Shown here in pieces: positions 1-8,690 of a stretch of 64,000 nucleotides of DNA. The notes under the pieces were generated by a model that made no database searches, had not been told where the DNA came from, and saw nothing but the letters and a program-made list of their open reading frames with translations. A program made the position numbers and the translations under genes. The DNA is taken from the NCBI GenBank assembly GCA_012728375.1, contig JAAYFF010000012.1:1-64000 (forward strand), written 5' to 3'. How positions within the stretch are numbered: position 1 is the stretch's first letter; the number at the start of each line of letters is the position of its first letter. The stretch is from Bacillota bacterium (GTDB lineage: Bacteria; Bacillota; Dethiobacteria; DTU022; UBA8154).

Positions 1-2
1 AT

Positions 3-1778
3 TTAGGTACTATCAGGTTGAGAAGCACCGGCAGTTCCTCGCGATATTCATCGGAAAGAGTTATAACGGGACGGGTGACCGATGAAGACGGTTACTTCGT
101 TCAGGGGGCCGAAGTTTACTTAATAGACGAGGATGGCGAAGAGATTAAGACAACGACAGATGCCAGGGGGTATTACACATTCCGGGATGTTGAAACGGGA
201 ACATATACAATAGGAGTTAATGCTTCAGGGTATGAATTGCTGGAAAGAATAGATTATGTGAGAGTTCTTTCCACGGATGATGAAAAAGAAGTAAATCTTA
301 TGGTAAAAACTGAAAGCAGGACAGGCTATGATGTGTATGGAAGAGTCGTTGACGAAGACGGAGAGTATCTTGAAGGTGTTGAGGTTTCATTAATTGACGG
401 CAATACGAGAATAAAAAGAGTGACCACGGATTCAAGGGGGTACTATGAATTTAGATATGTTCCCAATGGAAGATACACCATTGAATTTAAAAAAATGGGT
501 TATCAGACAAAAAGGCTGACAAATGAGGTCAGGGTAGACGGAACTTATTACCCGGTTTCTCAAACAGAATTAATAGAAAAAGAAGGCATGACCACCGTTA
601 TTGGGGGATTGGTGGGAGACGCTCAGTCGGGTTTAAGCAATATTACCGTCTATCTGGAAAATGACCTCAATAAGTATACTGCCAAGACAAATTACTATGG
701 TTATTTTACTTTTAATGAGGTAAAAGAAGGTAGGTATAGTCTTTATGCAGCAATAGGCAATTCCAAGAAACTTCTGGAAACCAATTTAAGGGTGTCGGGA
801 TCGCGAACTGATATTGGAGATATAAATGTTAACAGGATTGATTCGGGTTACAAGATAACCGGTAATGTCAAAGATACTGATAATTACAGTATCAGCAATG
901 CAAAAATTGCTGTTACCGCCGGCGGAATAAATAAAGAAACCACTTCAGATAATTACGGTTATTTTTCCATCTCAGGGCTTGAACGGGGAGAATATACCAT
1001 TACTATAACTAAGGAAGGGTATGGCACTGTAAGCGAGAAAATAACTATAACAAGTTACGATCTGGATAGAAGCTTTACTTTACGGCCAAATGATTATGTT
1101 AAAGTTAGTTCTTCCGATATTACTCTGGCTGTCAACGAAAGAATCGATTTAAATAAATATATATCAAAAGTGGAAATATATTCTTCAAAGGATATTCTCC
1201 TTGATAACATAACTTCCCGTTATGAAGTTACGGTTCCTGCAGAGTATACGGAGTATCTGGCGGCCTATTCCAGCAACGAGATAATGGGCAAGAAAGCCGG
1301 AACTGCCTATCTACAAATAAGCGTCAGAAATAGCCGGGATTATGATAACCTTTCTCCGGCCTTGCTTAAAGTAACCATAACTGAACCTGTTTTAGCAAGG
1401 GAAGCAATCCTTACAATTGGAAGTAATTATTATATCCTTGATGGGAAAACGGAAATATCAGACGCCTCCCCGTATATTAAAAATGACCGGAGTTTTTTCC
1501 CTATCAGGGTAATGGCCAGAGCTTTAGGGGTTACAGATGAAAATATTAAGTGGGATGCTGCTACCCAAACAGTGACTCTGGTTAAAGGCTCCGACACTGT
1601 TGAGTTTACGGTAGGGAAGAAAAGTTATAAGCATAATGGAAAGACGTTATCTATGGATGTCGAGGCGGAAAATGTTCTGGGAAGAGTTTATTTGCCGGCG
1701 CGTTATGTTTCCGAGGCCCTGGGGGGAGAAATTGTGTGGGATAGCGCAACGAAAACATTGACCATAAGATCAAACTAA
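3..1778 (+). CDS. Secreted/surface protein with tandem carboxypeptidase-regulatory-like (CnaB-like) domains and C-terminal copper-amine-oxidase N-terminal-like domain; probably truncated by left window edge
   Basis: Frame is open to the window start; repeated 'G.V.DEDG..L.GVEV.L.D......TTDSRGYYEFR.V..G.YTI' units; C-terminal 'DGKTEISDASPYIKNDRSFFPIRVMARALG...WD..TQTVTLVKG'. Confidence 0.85.
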   Translation, partial: LGTIRLRSTGSSSRYSSERVITGRVTDEDGYFVQGAEVYLIDEDGEEIKTTTDARGYYTFRDVETGTYTIGVNASGYELLERIDYVRVLSTDDEKEVNLMVKTESRTGYDVYGRVVDEDGEYLEGVEVSLIDGNTRIKRVTTDSRGYYEFRYVPNGRYTIEFKKMGYQTKRLTNEVRVDGTYYPVSQTELIEKEGMTTVIGGLVGDAQSGLSNITVYLENDLNKYTAKTNYYGYFTFNEVKEGRYSLYAAIGNSKKLLETNLRVSGSRTDIGDINVNRIDSGYKITGNVKDTDNYSISNAKIAVTAGGINKETTSDNYGYFSISGLERGEYTITITKEGYGTVSEKITITSYDLDRSFTLRPNDYVKVSSSDITLAVNERIDLNKYISKVEIYSSKDILLDNITSRYEVTVPAEYTEYLAAYSSNEIMGKKAGTAYLQISVRNSRDYDNLSPALLKVTITEPVLAREAILTIGSNYYILDGKTEISDASPYIKNDRSFFPIRVMARALGVTDENIKWDAATQTVTLVKGSDTVEFTVGKKSYKHNGKTLSMDVEAENVLGRVYLPARYVSEALGGEIVWDSATKTLTIRSN

Positions 1779-1819
1779 TGTTTTTCCATATGGAAACAAG
1801 AGTGAACGTTTACAGAAGA

Positions 1820-1856
1820 AAGGGGATATTTATACATAAAACCCCCTTTTTTTTTG
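1820..1856 (+). terminator. Rho-independent terminator
   Basis: GGGG...CCCC stem followed by a T9 run. Confidence 0.6.
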
Positions 1857-2030
1857 ATTTTAGCAGGATTTCCATAAGTGCCCATCGAATACAGTAAAAT
1901 AATGATTACAGTATATACCCTTCACTAAACCGGATAGTTCTACTTTTCTGATAAAATAAAAAGGATATTTTATTTACAATTTAGAGATGTATGGAAAATA
2001 AAGCAGATTTAAGGAGTGATTAAATAAAGC

Positions 2031-2061
2031 ATTTACTTCTCCAAACATTTTGGAGTGTAAA
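2031..2061 (+). promoter_or_regulatory. Leader hairpin upstream of SLH gene
   Basis: TTTAC-tt-CTCCAAA-cat-TTTGGAG-t-GTAAA, 12 bp of stem, no T-run. Confidence 0.45.
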
Positions 2062-2176
2062 GGCACAGTATACGCGGGTAGGAAAAGAGGTGATTTTTTC
2101 GGAAAAGTTGGCATCAATTGACATACAGGCTACTATTGTGGAGGTATATTAACTTTTACGGAGGAGGAGTAATGGT

Positions 2177-4213
2177 TTGAAACTAAAAAGGCTTAGTTGT
2201 TTTGTTTTGTTTTGTTTCCTGATGAGCATTTTCCTGCCGTCTGTTTCTTTAGCTAGCGGATCGGGAGGAACAATAGACAAGATTGCCGACGAGCTTTGGA
2301 GTATCTATCCTTACCTGGATGAGACGGATAAGGCTGCTCTTCGAGCCGCAAGGGAAAACTTGCAAATATTTGTGGACGAAAATCGATATTCCGATGTGTA
2401 TTCCGGCGGTGACAGCTACGACGATGCCTGGGATACAGTAATCGGAGCCCTGATGACAGATGAGGTAAAAGCAATATATGGAAGCAAAGAGGATGCAAGG
2501 ACTGCACTAATTGAGTTTGCTACCGGTGTTGCCAATAGTTATTATGCCAGTAGCAGGGAAGACTTAATAATTAGACTGACCAAGTTTAAGGATGATTACA
2601 AGGACGATTTCCAGAAATTATTTGGCAGTGATATCAAGCTCGAAACCCTATATAATCTATTGGAGCATACTCGCAAGGAAATTCCGAATGTCATTAAAAC
2701 TAAAACTGACCCTGACTACCTGAATAAATTGGCGTTTGGAACTAATACGGACTTGATCAATACCATTCCGAAGATAACTAAGGATGCGATGCTGGCAGCA
2801 TTAGATGCTTTTCCTTATTTTAAGGGCAAGCTTTCCGCCATTGGCTGGTCTGTAGATAAGATTATTGAGCAAAGGACAGAATTAAGCCAACTGATCGATC
2901 CAAACAATGCGGCGGAGTTGGCTTTAGCCAAGGCAGCTGTTCGCTCGGAAACTGAGCTTGTTGAAGATAAAACTACTCTGAGTATTGGTGAATCAACAAC
3001 ATACAAAATCCAAATAATGGGTAAGAATGCAACTGGTCTAGTAAATTGGCACAGTTCAGACCCTCAAGTCGCTGAATTTAACAAATTGGATGACGGACGC
3101 TATGGAGAAACCCTAACAGCAAAAAGTGCAGGGACTACGTTAATTACAGCCTACCGTGCCTATAACGGAGGCACTCCTGAAAATGATTGGATTATCCGCT
3201 TTCCAGTAGTAGTAAATCCAGCAGGCACTGGTGGCGGCGGCGGCGGAGGAGGAGGCGGTCCTTCGGCACCAGTTACCCCGCCTGCAGAGAGCAAGGAAGT
3301 AGTCATTGAGGTCCTTAAAGGCGGTAAAATTACCGTGAATGGTGTAATTGTCGAAATTCTTCCGAACGCACTGCCCGAAGATACCAAAGTATTAGTAATA
3401 CTGGTGGAAGATATCAGTGATTTGCCGCTGCTTAGCAGCTTGTTAAGTGATGTCTATGAAATTACAAAGGATAAAGCAGGTATCTTTACGGAACCGGTGA
3501 AGATTACGCTGTCTTTCGATAAGTCGAAAGTAGATCCAAATAAGTATGACATTGTCATCGCCTGGTACTGTGAAAAGATCGGCAAATGGATAGTTCTCGA
3601 TGATGTTGAAGTAGATTTTGAAGCGGGAACGGTATGCGGAATGACCGACCACTTTACCAAATTTGCTGTTCTTGCCATGGATAAAGTTGCTCTTCAATTA
3701 AAAGATATTAAAGGGCACTGGGCCGAGAACTTGATTACCCGGTTGGTTAGACTTGGCTCCATTTCAGGTTATCCGGACGGTACATTCAAACCCAATAATA
3801 ATATTACCAGGGGAGAGTTTGCCACAATACTCGTAGAAACTTACGGTTTAACCCAGAAAACCGGAGGAGGCAAGACCTTTAAGGATACCGAACAACACTG
3901 GGCAAAAGAATATATTTCCATCGCAGCCTCTCATGGTATTCTGAAGGGTTACAGCGATACGGAATTTGGTCCGGATGACAAGATTACTCGTGAACAGATG
4001 GCTGTAATGATCGTCAATGCAGCACAAGCAGAACAAAATGCTGCCGCAACTGCTTTCCAAGATCAAAATAAGGTTTCTGGTTGGGCTGCAGAAGCTGTGA
4101 AGGCAGCAACGAAAGCCGGGATTATTCAGGGATATCCGGATAATACCTTCAAACCCCAAAACAATGCCACAAGAGCTGAGGCAGTGACGGTTATTCTAAA
4201 TTCACTACGATAA
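2177..4213 (+). CDS. S-layer-homology (SLH) domain surface protein with signal peptide and poly-Gly linker
   Basis: N-terminal signal peptide; GTGGGGGGGGGGPS linker; three C-terminal SLH repeats (DIKGHWAENLITRLVRLGSISGYPDGTFKPNNNITRGEFA...). Confidence 0.9.
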   Translation: MKLKRLSCFVLFCFLMSIFLPSVSLASGSGGTIDKIADELWSIYPYLDETDKAALRAARENLQIFVDENRYSDVYSGGDSYDDAWDTVIGALMTDEVKAIYGSKEDARTALIEFATGVANSYYASSREDLIIRLTKFKDDYKDDFQKLFGSDIKLETLYNLLEHTRKEIPNVIKTKTDPDYLNKLAFGTNTDLINTIPKITKDAMLAALDAFPYFKGKLSAIGWSVDKIIEQRTELSQLIDPNNAAELALAKAAVRSETELVEDKTTLSIGESTTYKIQIMGKNATGLVNWHSSDPQVAEFNKLDDGRYGETLTAKSAGTTLITAYRAYNGGTPENDWIIRFPVVVNPAGTGGGGGGGGGGPSAPVTPPAESKEVVIEVLKGGKITVNGVIVEILPNALPEDTKVLVILVEDISDLPLLSSLLSDVYEITKDKAGIFTEPVKITLSFDKSKVDPNKYDIVIAWYCEKIGKWIVLDDVEVDFEAGTVCGMTDHFTKFAVLAMDKVALQLKDIKGHWAENLITRLVRLGSISGYPDGTFKPNNNITRGEFATILVETYGLTQKTGGGKTFKDTEQHWAKEYISIAASHGILKGYSDTEFGPDDKITREQMAVMIVNAAQAEQNAAATAFQDQNKVSGWAAEAVKAATKAGIIQGYPDNTFKPQNNATRAEAVTVILNSLR

Positions 4214-4225
4214 TAATTGTGAAAA

Positions 4226-4258
4226 ATGCCCCTCAATTTTGGGGGGCGTTCTTTTTTT
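4226..4258 (+). terminator. Rho-independent terminator
   Basis: GCCCCTCAATTTTGGGGGGC followed by TTCTTTTTTT. Confidence 0.7.
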
Positions 4259-4354
4259 AAAACTTTGTTGAAAAAATGCAACTTTTTGTCGTTTAATGCG
4301 TTTTATAAAGCAGAAGGTAGAAAGCAGAAAGTAGACAGAAGAAAGAGGGAATAT

Positions 4355-5800
4355 ATGGAGATGAAAAAAAGGATAATCATCACTTTGGTGACATTATTCG
4401 TTCTTGGAGCTGTTGTTTTGACAATGACATCGGTACATCTTATGGCGGCAGGTTTATTATCTAGTTATCAGCTGATCAAAGACGATTACCCGGAGTTCGT
4501 CACCCGCTTAAAAAACGGTGGTGCAACAGAAGCAGATATCGAACGCTTTTTACTGGCGCTCGATCAAAAAGTAATAGAAAAAGGGCCGCTAAATGAAGCA
4601 AACTTTAATCAAATAATGTTGTCCTGCGTGGAAGAATTACTAGGAATGACGGCCCATCGCAGTATTTTGCAAGCCCTTTTAACTGGATTCCCCGATGAAG
4701 TTAAGTATGCCATGCAGGGAAAGCTTCATCCAGGTCTGGTTCCTTTGCGCAATGCCGTTCTCCAAGCTATGCTGGGAACAGAAGAGAGTACTCCTGGCTC
4801 GTCGCCCACTTCAGGTGGACCGGCTTCTAGTGGAAAGACTTCTGATGTAGCTAAAGAAGTATCACGTCAATTGTCGCAAAATCGCGCCTTCATTGAATTA
4901 AAAACCGAACCGCAGGTAACCACCCTATCAATCCCTGGCTCTGCCCTGCAGGAGATTAGTAGCGCTGCAAAAAATTTGGATATCATTATCGGGAAAGTGC
5001 TTTTCCGCCTGCAGCCCGGCACCGTCCAGGTCAGCGCTGGAAACAACATTGCTTTTAGTTCCCAGCAATTGTCTGCAGAGAAAGCGGCGCAAGTACTGCG
5101 CTATCTTTCTTCCGGGCAAAAAGCCATCGGCCCGATTTACGAATTTTCCTGCAGCACTGAAGACAGTATCTTTGGTATTAACTTTGCCAAGCCTGTCACG
5201 GTTATTATCTCATATGAAGGAGAAAACCTTAGCGGCATAGATGAGGATAAGCTGGATGTTTTTCGTTTTAATGAGCAAACGAAAAAGTGGGTGCCCATGA
5301 ACGGCTCTCCTAACCCTGCAACAAAAACGATAACATTTACAACCAGCAGTTTTGGCAAGTATGCCATTTTAGAAGATATCGCCGAAATTGCTGCCGATGG
5401 GAAACCGGAAGTCCCTGTAGAAATAATGCTGAAGCTTGATGAATTGAATGCTACTGTCAACGGCAAATCTGTAACCCTTGATGCAAAACCCTACCTTAAA
5501 CCGGTAGTAAACAGGACCATGGTGCCCCTGCGCTTCCTAAGCGAAAGCCTGGGTGCAAAAGTGACATGGAAGGCAGAAAGTGAGCAGGTTGTTATTGAAG
5601 ACAACAACAGTGCAAAAACAATGATACTCACTATAAATTCAGAAAAAGCCATTGTGGATGGAATGGAAAAAAATCTTGACTGTCCTGCAGAAATGCTGCC
5701 GCCCGGGAGGACTTTCGTGCCCTTGCGCTTTGTGAGCGAGAACCTGGACGCAAAAGTAGTTTACGATGCCAAAAACAGAGCGATTACGATAAGCAGATAA
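4355..5800 (+). CDS. Secreted protein with C-terminal copper-amine-oxidase N-terminal-like domain
   Basis: Likely start MEMKKRIIITLVTLFVLGAVV (signal peptide) inside ORF 4226-5800; C-term 'LKPVVNRTMVPLRFLSESLGAKVTW...FVPLRFVSENLDAKVVYD'. Confidence 0.8.
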   Translation: MEMKKRIIITLVTLFVLGAVVLTMTSVHLMAAGLLSSYQLIKDDYPEFVTRLKNGGATEADIERFLLALDQKVIEKGPLNEANFNQIMLSCVEELLGMTAHRSILQALLTGFPDEVKYAMQGKLHPGLVPLRNAVLQAMLGTEESTPGSSPTSGGPASSGKTSDVAKEVSRQLSQNRAFIELKTEPQVTTLSIPGSALQEISSAAKNLDIIIGKVLFRLQPGTVQVSAGNNIAFSSQQLSAEKAAQVLRYLSSGQKAIGPIYEFSCSTEDSIFGINFAKPVTVIISYEGENLSGIDEDKLDVFRFNEQTKKWVPMNGSPNPATKTITFTTSSFGKYAILEDIAEIAADGKPEVPVEIMLKLDELNATVNGKSVTLDAKPYLKPVVNRTMVPLRFLSESLGAKVTWKAESEQVVIEDNNSAKTMILTINSEKAIVDGMEKNLDCPAEMLPPGRTFVPLRFVSENLDAKVVYDAKNRAITISR

Positions 5801-5883
5801 ACCGGAATTGAGGAACCGTCTTAATGTATAACGGATTCTCTTAGACTGGCAGTTACCTTTTAATTTTATCTGCAGCTTCTTTC

Positions 5884-7503
5884 GTGTCCAAGCAGGAAAT
5901 GTCTAATTATGCAGAGAATTACTATAAGCATAAACGGGAAAAAGCGGAACCGGTGAAAAAGAATGTCATTTTGCCGCGCCCATTATTTGTCCATAATTTT
6001 ACAGGCAATGCAGGAGGAGAAAAAGTGGATATAAATAACCTGAAAGACAAGATTGAGGTAATCCTTAAAAATGAAGAACAGCCCCTTGATGAAGAGATTT
6101 CCCTGCGCGCCATTATCGAAGCGCTCCTTAAAGGGAAAAAGCTCATCGCTGTTACTGTGATAATTTGTCTGCTGGCTGCCTACCTGGTCACCGGCTTTCT
6201 CAGCCCATACCGCGACACCCGGGCTATCGCGGAGACGATTATTACCTTTAACTTTGAAGGCATCGAAAAAGGGCTGGACCCCCACGGGCGCCGTTTTGAC
6301 CTAGGCATTATAAAAGCTCCCGTTGTGCTCGACAAGGTCATCGAATCCCTGGAACTGGACAAGGACGATATTACAGTGGATCTGCTGCGCAACAACCTGG
6401 AAATAGTTCCTATTGTGCCGGGCGACGTGGTGGAGAAGATCCGCCGGCGTATCGAAGCCTATGATCCTGCAAAGGCGGATATCGCTGTCCTGGAAGACTA
6501 TACCTATTATCCCAACCGCTTTACCATAATGTTTAAAATTCCAAAGGACAAAAATATCGACAATGAGCGCGGCCGCAAGATCCTTGACGGTGTGATTGAC
6601 GCCTATATCCAGTATTTTTACGACACCTATTCCGACCGCGCCGTGTTGGCCAACGCGCTGGGCATTATTGACTACGACGATTACGATTACCCGGAAGTAC
6701 CCATCGTTATGCGCAGCCAGATTAATATCATGCAGAGTTTCCTTTCGGCCAAGCACCGGCAAGCGCCTGAATTCCGTTCCAAGATTACCGGGCTGGCTTT
6801 TAACGACATTGTGGAGGCCATATCCCTGATTGATACAATGGATCTTAACCGCCTGAACTCCATTATCAGCTCTTACCGCATCAGTAAGGATATTGATAAA
6901 CTGATCCGTTCCCTGGAGTACCGCATTAAGAGCTACGAACTCAGTCAGGCCAAAAAAGAAGAAGAAGCAGCTAAAGCGGGAGAAGTCATGGATAAGTTTG
7001 AAAAGGAAAGAAGCATCGTTTTCATGGGGGGGGTAGGCACACCCGAAGGTGTCATTGAAACAGAGAAGACAAGCGAACTATACGATGAACTGGCCCAGCG
7101 TTCCCTGGACTCCGGCATATCCGCCGCACACATCCGGCAGGATATTGAATACCTACACCGTGAAATAGAGATATTTACTTCGGATGATGATATTTCGCTG
7201 GAAGTGAAGCGCCAGGCCGAAGCAGAAGTAATAGCCATGATTGAGGATATCGACGCCAAATTGAAAACCTGGATCGACCTGTCCAACCGCACGCTCGAGG
7301 ACTATTTTGAGAATATTTATTTCCAGCGGGCCATTATGCGCCTCGCCCCGGTGCAGGTTTCCAAGGCCCCTCTGGACAAACTAATGCTAAACATGGCTAT
7401 CGCCCTGGTGCTGGGCTTGATGCTCGGAGCGCTCGCCGCCCTGTTCCGGGAATACTGGCACAGCAGCAGTGAGAAAAAGGACAGGCCGGCGGGAACCGCA
7501 TAG
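5884..7503 (+). CDS. Wzz/GumC-like polysaccharide chain-length/co-polymerase protein
   Basis: N-terminal and C-terminal transmembrane segments (LIAVTVIICLLAAYLV; LMLNMAIALVLGLMLGALAALF) around coiled-coil; precedes EPS cluster. Confidence 0.7.
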   Translation: MSKQEMSNYAENYYKHKREKAEPVKKNVILPRPLFVHNFTGNAGGEKVDINNLKDKIEVILKNEEQPLDEEISLRAIIEALLKGKKLIAVTVIICLLAAYLVTGFLSPYRDTRAIAETIITFNFEGIEKGLDPHGRRFDLGIIKAPVVLDKVIESLELDKDDITVDLLRNNLEIVPIVPGDVVEKIRRRIEAYDPAKADIAVLEDYTYYPNRFTIMFKIPKDKNIDNERGRKILDGVIDAYIQYFYDTYSDRAVLANALGIIDYDDYDYPEVPIVMRSQINIMQSFLSAKHRQAPEFRSKITGLAFNDIVEAISLIDTMDLNRLNSIISSYRISKDIDKLIRSLEYRIKSYELSQAKKEEEAAKAGEVMDKFEKERSIVFMGGVGTPEGVIETEKTSELYDELAQRSLDSGISAAHIRQDIEYLHREIEIFTSDDDISLEVKRQAEAEVIAMIEDIDAKLKTWIDLSNRTLEDYFENIYFQRAIMRLAPVQVSKAPLDKLMLNMAIALVLGLMLGALAALFREYWHSSSEKKDRPAGTA

Positions 7504-7585
7504 GCAACAGAATTCATATCCATTTAGCAGAAAGAAGGAAGACTTGGGGACATTCCTCTCTTCAAAGAGATAGGGGTGCTTTTCA

Positions 7586-8122
7586 TTGTGGGCTGCCAAC
7601 AACGTAGGAAGCTGGCATGCATTATTTGTTGCCACCGGCCATGAAGAAAGAATTAAAAGAGCCCTGGATAAGCATTTTGACGATCAACTAAAATTTATCA
7701 TCCCCAAAAGGGAACTTAAAGAAAGAAAAGCAGGTAAATGGCATCTGGTCAAACGATACTTATTCCCCGGCTATATCCTGCTTAAAGGTAAGGTTACCGT
7801 CGAAACATACTATCGGCTTAAACAAATACCTGTGCTGGCTAGACTGCTGAAAAACGAAGACGGCCCATTGGAAATAGAAAAAAATGAAATCGAAGTCATA
7901 AAAAAACTGATTGGCAATGAAGATGGGCATATAGGAATATCCACAGCCTACAAGATAAATGACAGGGTTAAAATAATAAGCGGTCCTTTAGCCGGCCTGG
8001 AAGGCTACATACAAAGCGTTGACAAAAAACATGGCCGGGCTAAAGTCAGTCTTCGCTTTTTAGGCGAGCCAAGAACTGTTCAACTTGGTATCGATATCGT
8101 GGATAAAGTCAACGTTTTCTGA
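7586..8122 (+). CDS. loaP: NusG paralog of the LoaP type (transcription antiterminator)
   Basis: 'WHALFVATGHEERIKRAL...PKRELKERKAGKWHLVKRYLFPGYILLKG' NGN domain plus KOW 'KINDRVKIISGPLAGLEGYIQSVDKKHGRAKV'. Confidence 0.85.
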   Translation: MWAANNVGSWHALFVATGHEERIKRALDKHFDDQLKFIIPKRELKERKAGKWHLVKRYLFPGYILLKGKVTVETYYRLKQIPVLARLLKNEDGPLEIEKNEIEVIKKLIGNEDGHIGISTAYKINDRVKIISGPLAGLEGYIQSVDKKHGRAKVSLRFLGEPRTVQLGIDIVDKVNVF

Positions 8123-8129
8123 CACAAAA

Positions 8130-8232
8130 TCTGATGCGGCTATTCGGCAGTTTCGACTCCAATAGAAACATCAGAGGTCATAGCAATTCCGGTAGCATGA
8201 CGCAAATCATGTGACTGGGCGAAGCTATACCT
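8130..8232 (+). promoter_or_regulatory. Tandem structured RNA hairpins immediately downstream of loaP
   Basis: TCTGATG(8130-8136)/CATCAGA(8169-8175) with nested CTATT/AATAG, GG/CC and AGT-TTCG-ACT; then AGGT-c-ATAGC(8175-8184)/GCTATACCT(8224-8232) with nested TCC/GGG and CATGA-cgcaaa-TCATG. Confidence 0.6.
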
Positions 8233-8234
8233 TT

Positions 8235-8264
8235 AAAAGTTGGAAAGTTGGTCTGTTGGAAAGG
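8235..8264 (+). repeat. Left inverted repeat flanking four-helix-bundle gene
   Basis: AAAAGTTGGAAAGTTGGTCTGTTGGAAAGG, near reverse complement of 8634-8668. Confidence 0.75.
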
Positions 8265-8272
8265 ATAAGCAT

Positions 8273-8626
8273 ATGTATGACGATACTAATAAATTAATAG
8301 TTTGGCAAAAAGCTCACGAATTAGTATTAAAAACATATGAGATAACAAAAGATTTTCCAAAAGACGAGCAGTTCGGTTTAACCTCTCAAATTAGAAGGGC
8401 AGCTGTATCAATTCCAAGCAATATTGTCGAAGGTAAAGCAAGAGGATCCAACAAGGAATACAAAAGATTCTTGTTGATGGCAAGGGGATCTTTAGAAGAA
8501 GTAAAATACCAGTTGTTCTTAGCAAAAGATTTGAATTACATAGATGAAGAAAAGTATAAAGGTGTATTGAACTTAGCGATGGAAACTGGGAAATTGTTGG
8601 CTGGTTTAATTAAGAAATTGGATTAG
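8273..8626 (+). CDS. Four-helix-bundle protein (S23 / 23S rRNA intervening-sequence protein family)
   Basis: 'LIVWQKAHELVLKTYEITKDFPKDEQFGLTSQIRRAAVSIPSNIVEGKARGSNKEYKRFLLMARGSLEEVKYQL' is the family signature. Confidence 0.9.
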   Translation: MYDDTNKLIVWQKAHELVLKTYEITKDFPKDEQFGLTSQIRRAAVSIPSNIVEGKARGSNKEYKRFLLMARGSLEEVKYQLFLAKDLNYIDEEKYKGVLNLAMETGKLLAGLIKKLD

Positions 8627-8633
8627 GCTTTAA

Positions 8634-8668
8634 CCTTTCCAACTTTCTGCTTTCCAACCTTCCAACTT
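8634..8668 (-). repeat. Right inverted repeat flanking four-helix-bundle gene
   Basis: CCTTTCCAACTTTCTGCTTTCCAACCTTCCAACTT. Confidence 0.75.
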
Positions 8669-8690
8669 AAACGAAGGAGGCACGACTGAG

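Noticed and set aside
2253-2507. Opposite-strand ORFs inside large genes (for example 2253-2507, 3160-3387, 6301-6762, 34639-35136, 47583-48311, 50533-51324, 60615-61367)
   Set aside because: They are shadows of clearly coding frames on the other strand, low-complexity or compositionally biased, with no family motifs or SD support.
4308-4347. Purine-rich 'GCAGAAGGTAGAAAGCAGAAAGTAGACAGAAGAAAG' as another IVS terminus
   Set aside because: Superficially similar to the 8634-8668 repeat but no inverted partner or four-helix ORF nearby.
4226-4354. N-terminal extension of the 4226 ORF
   Set aside because: Overlaps the preceding terminator; the signal peptide begins at MEMKKRIIITLV (4355).
8175-8232. 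c-di-GMP-I (GEMM) riboswitch at the loaP leader because of 'ATAGCAA...GACGCAAA'
   Set aside because: Key elements (GGGACGCAAAGC arrangement and the downstream tetraloop-receptor/GGUAGC-GGGUUACC helix) are not in the right order; the nested hairpin layout fits a plain hairpin better.
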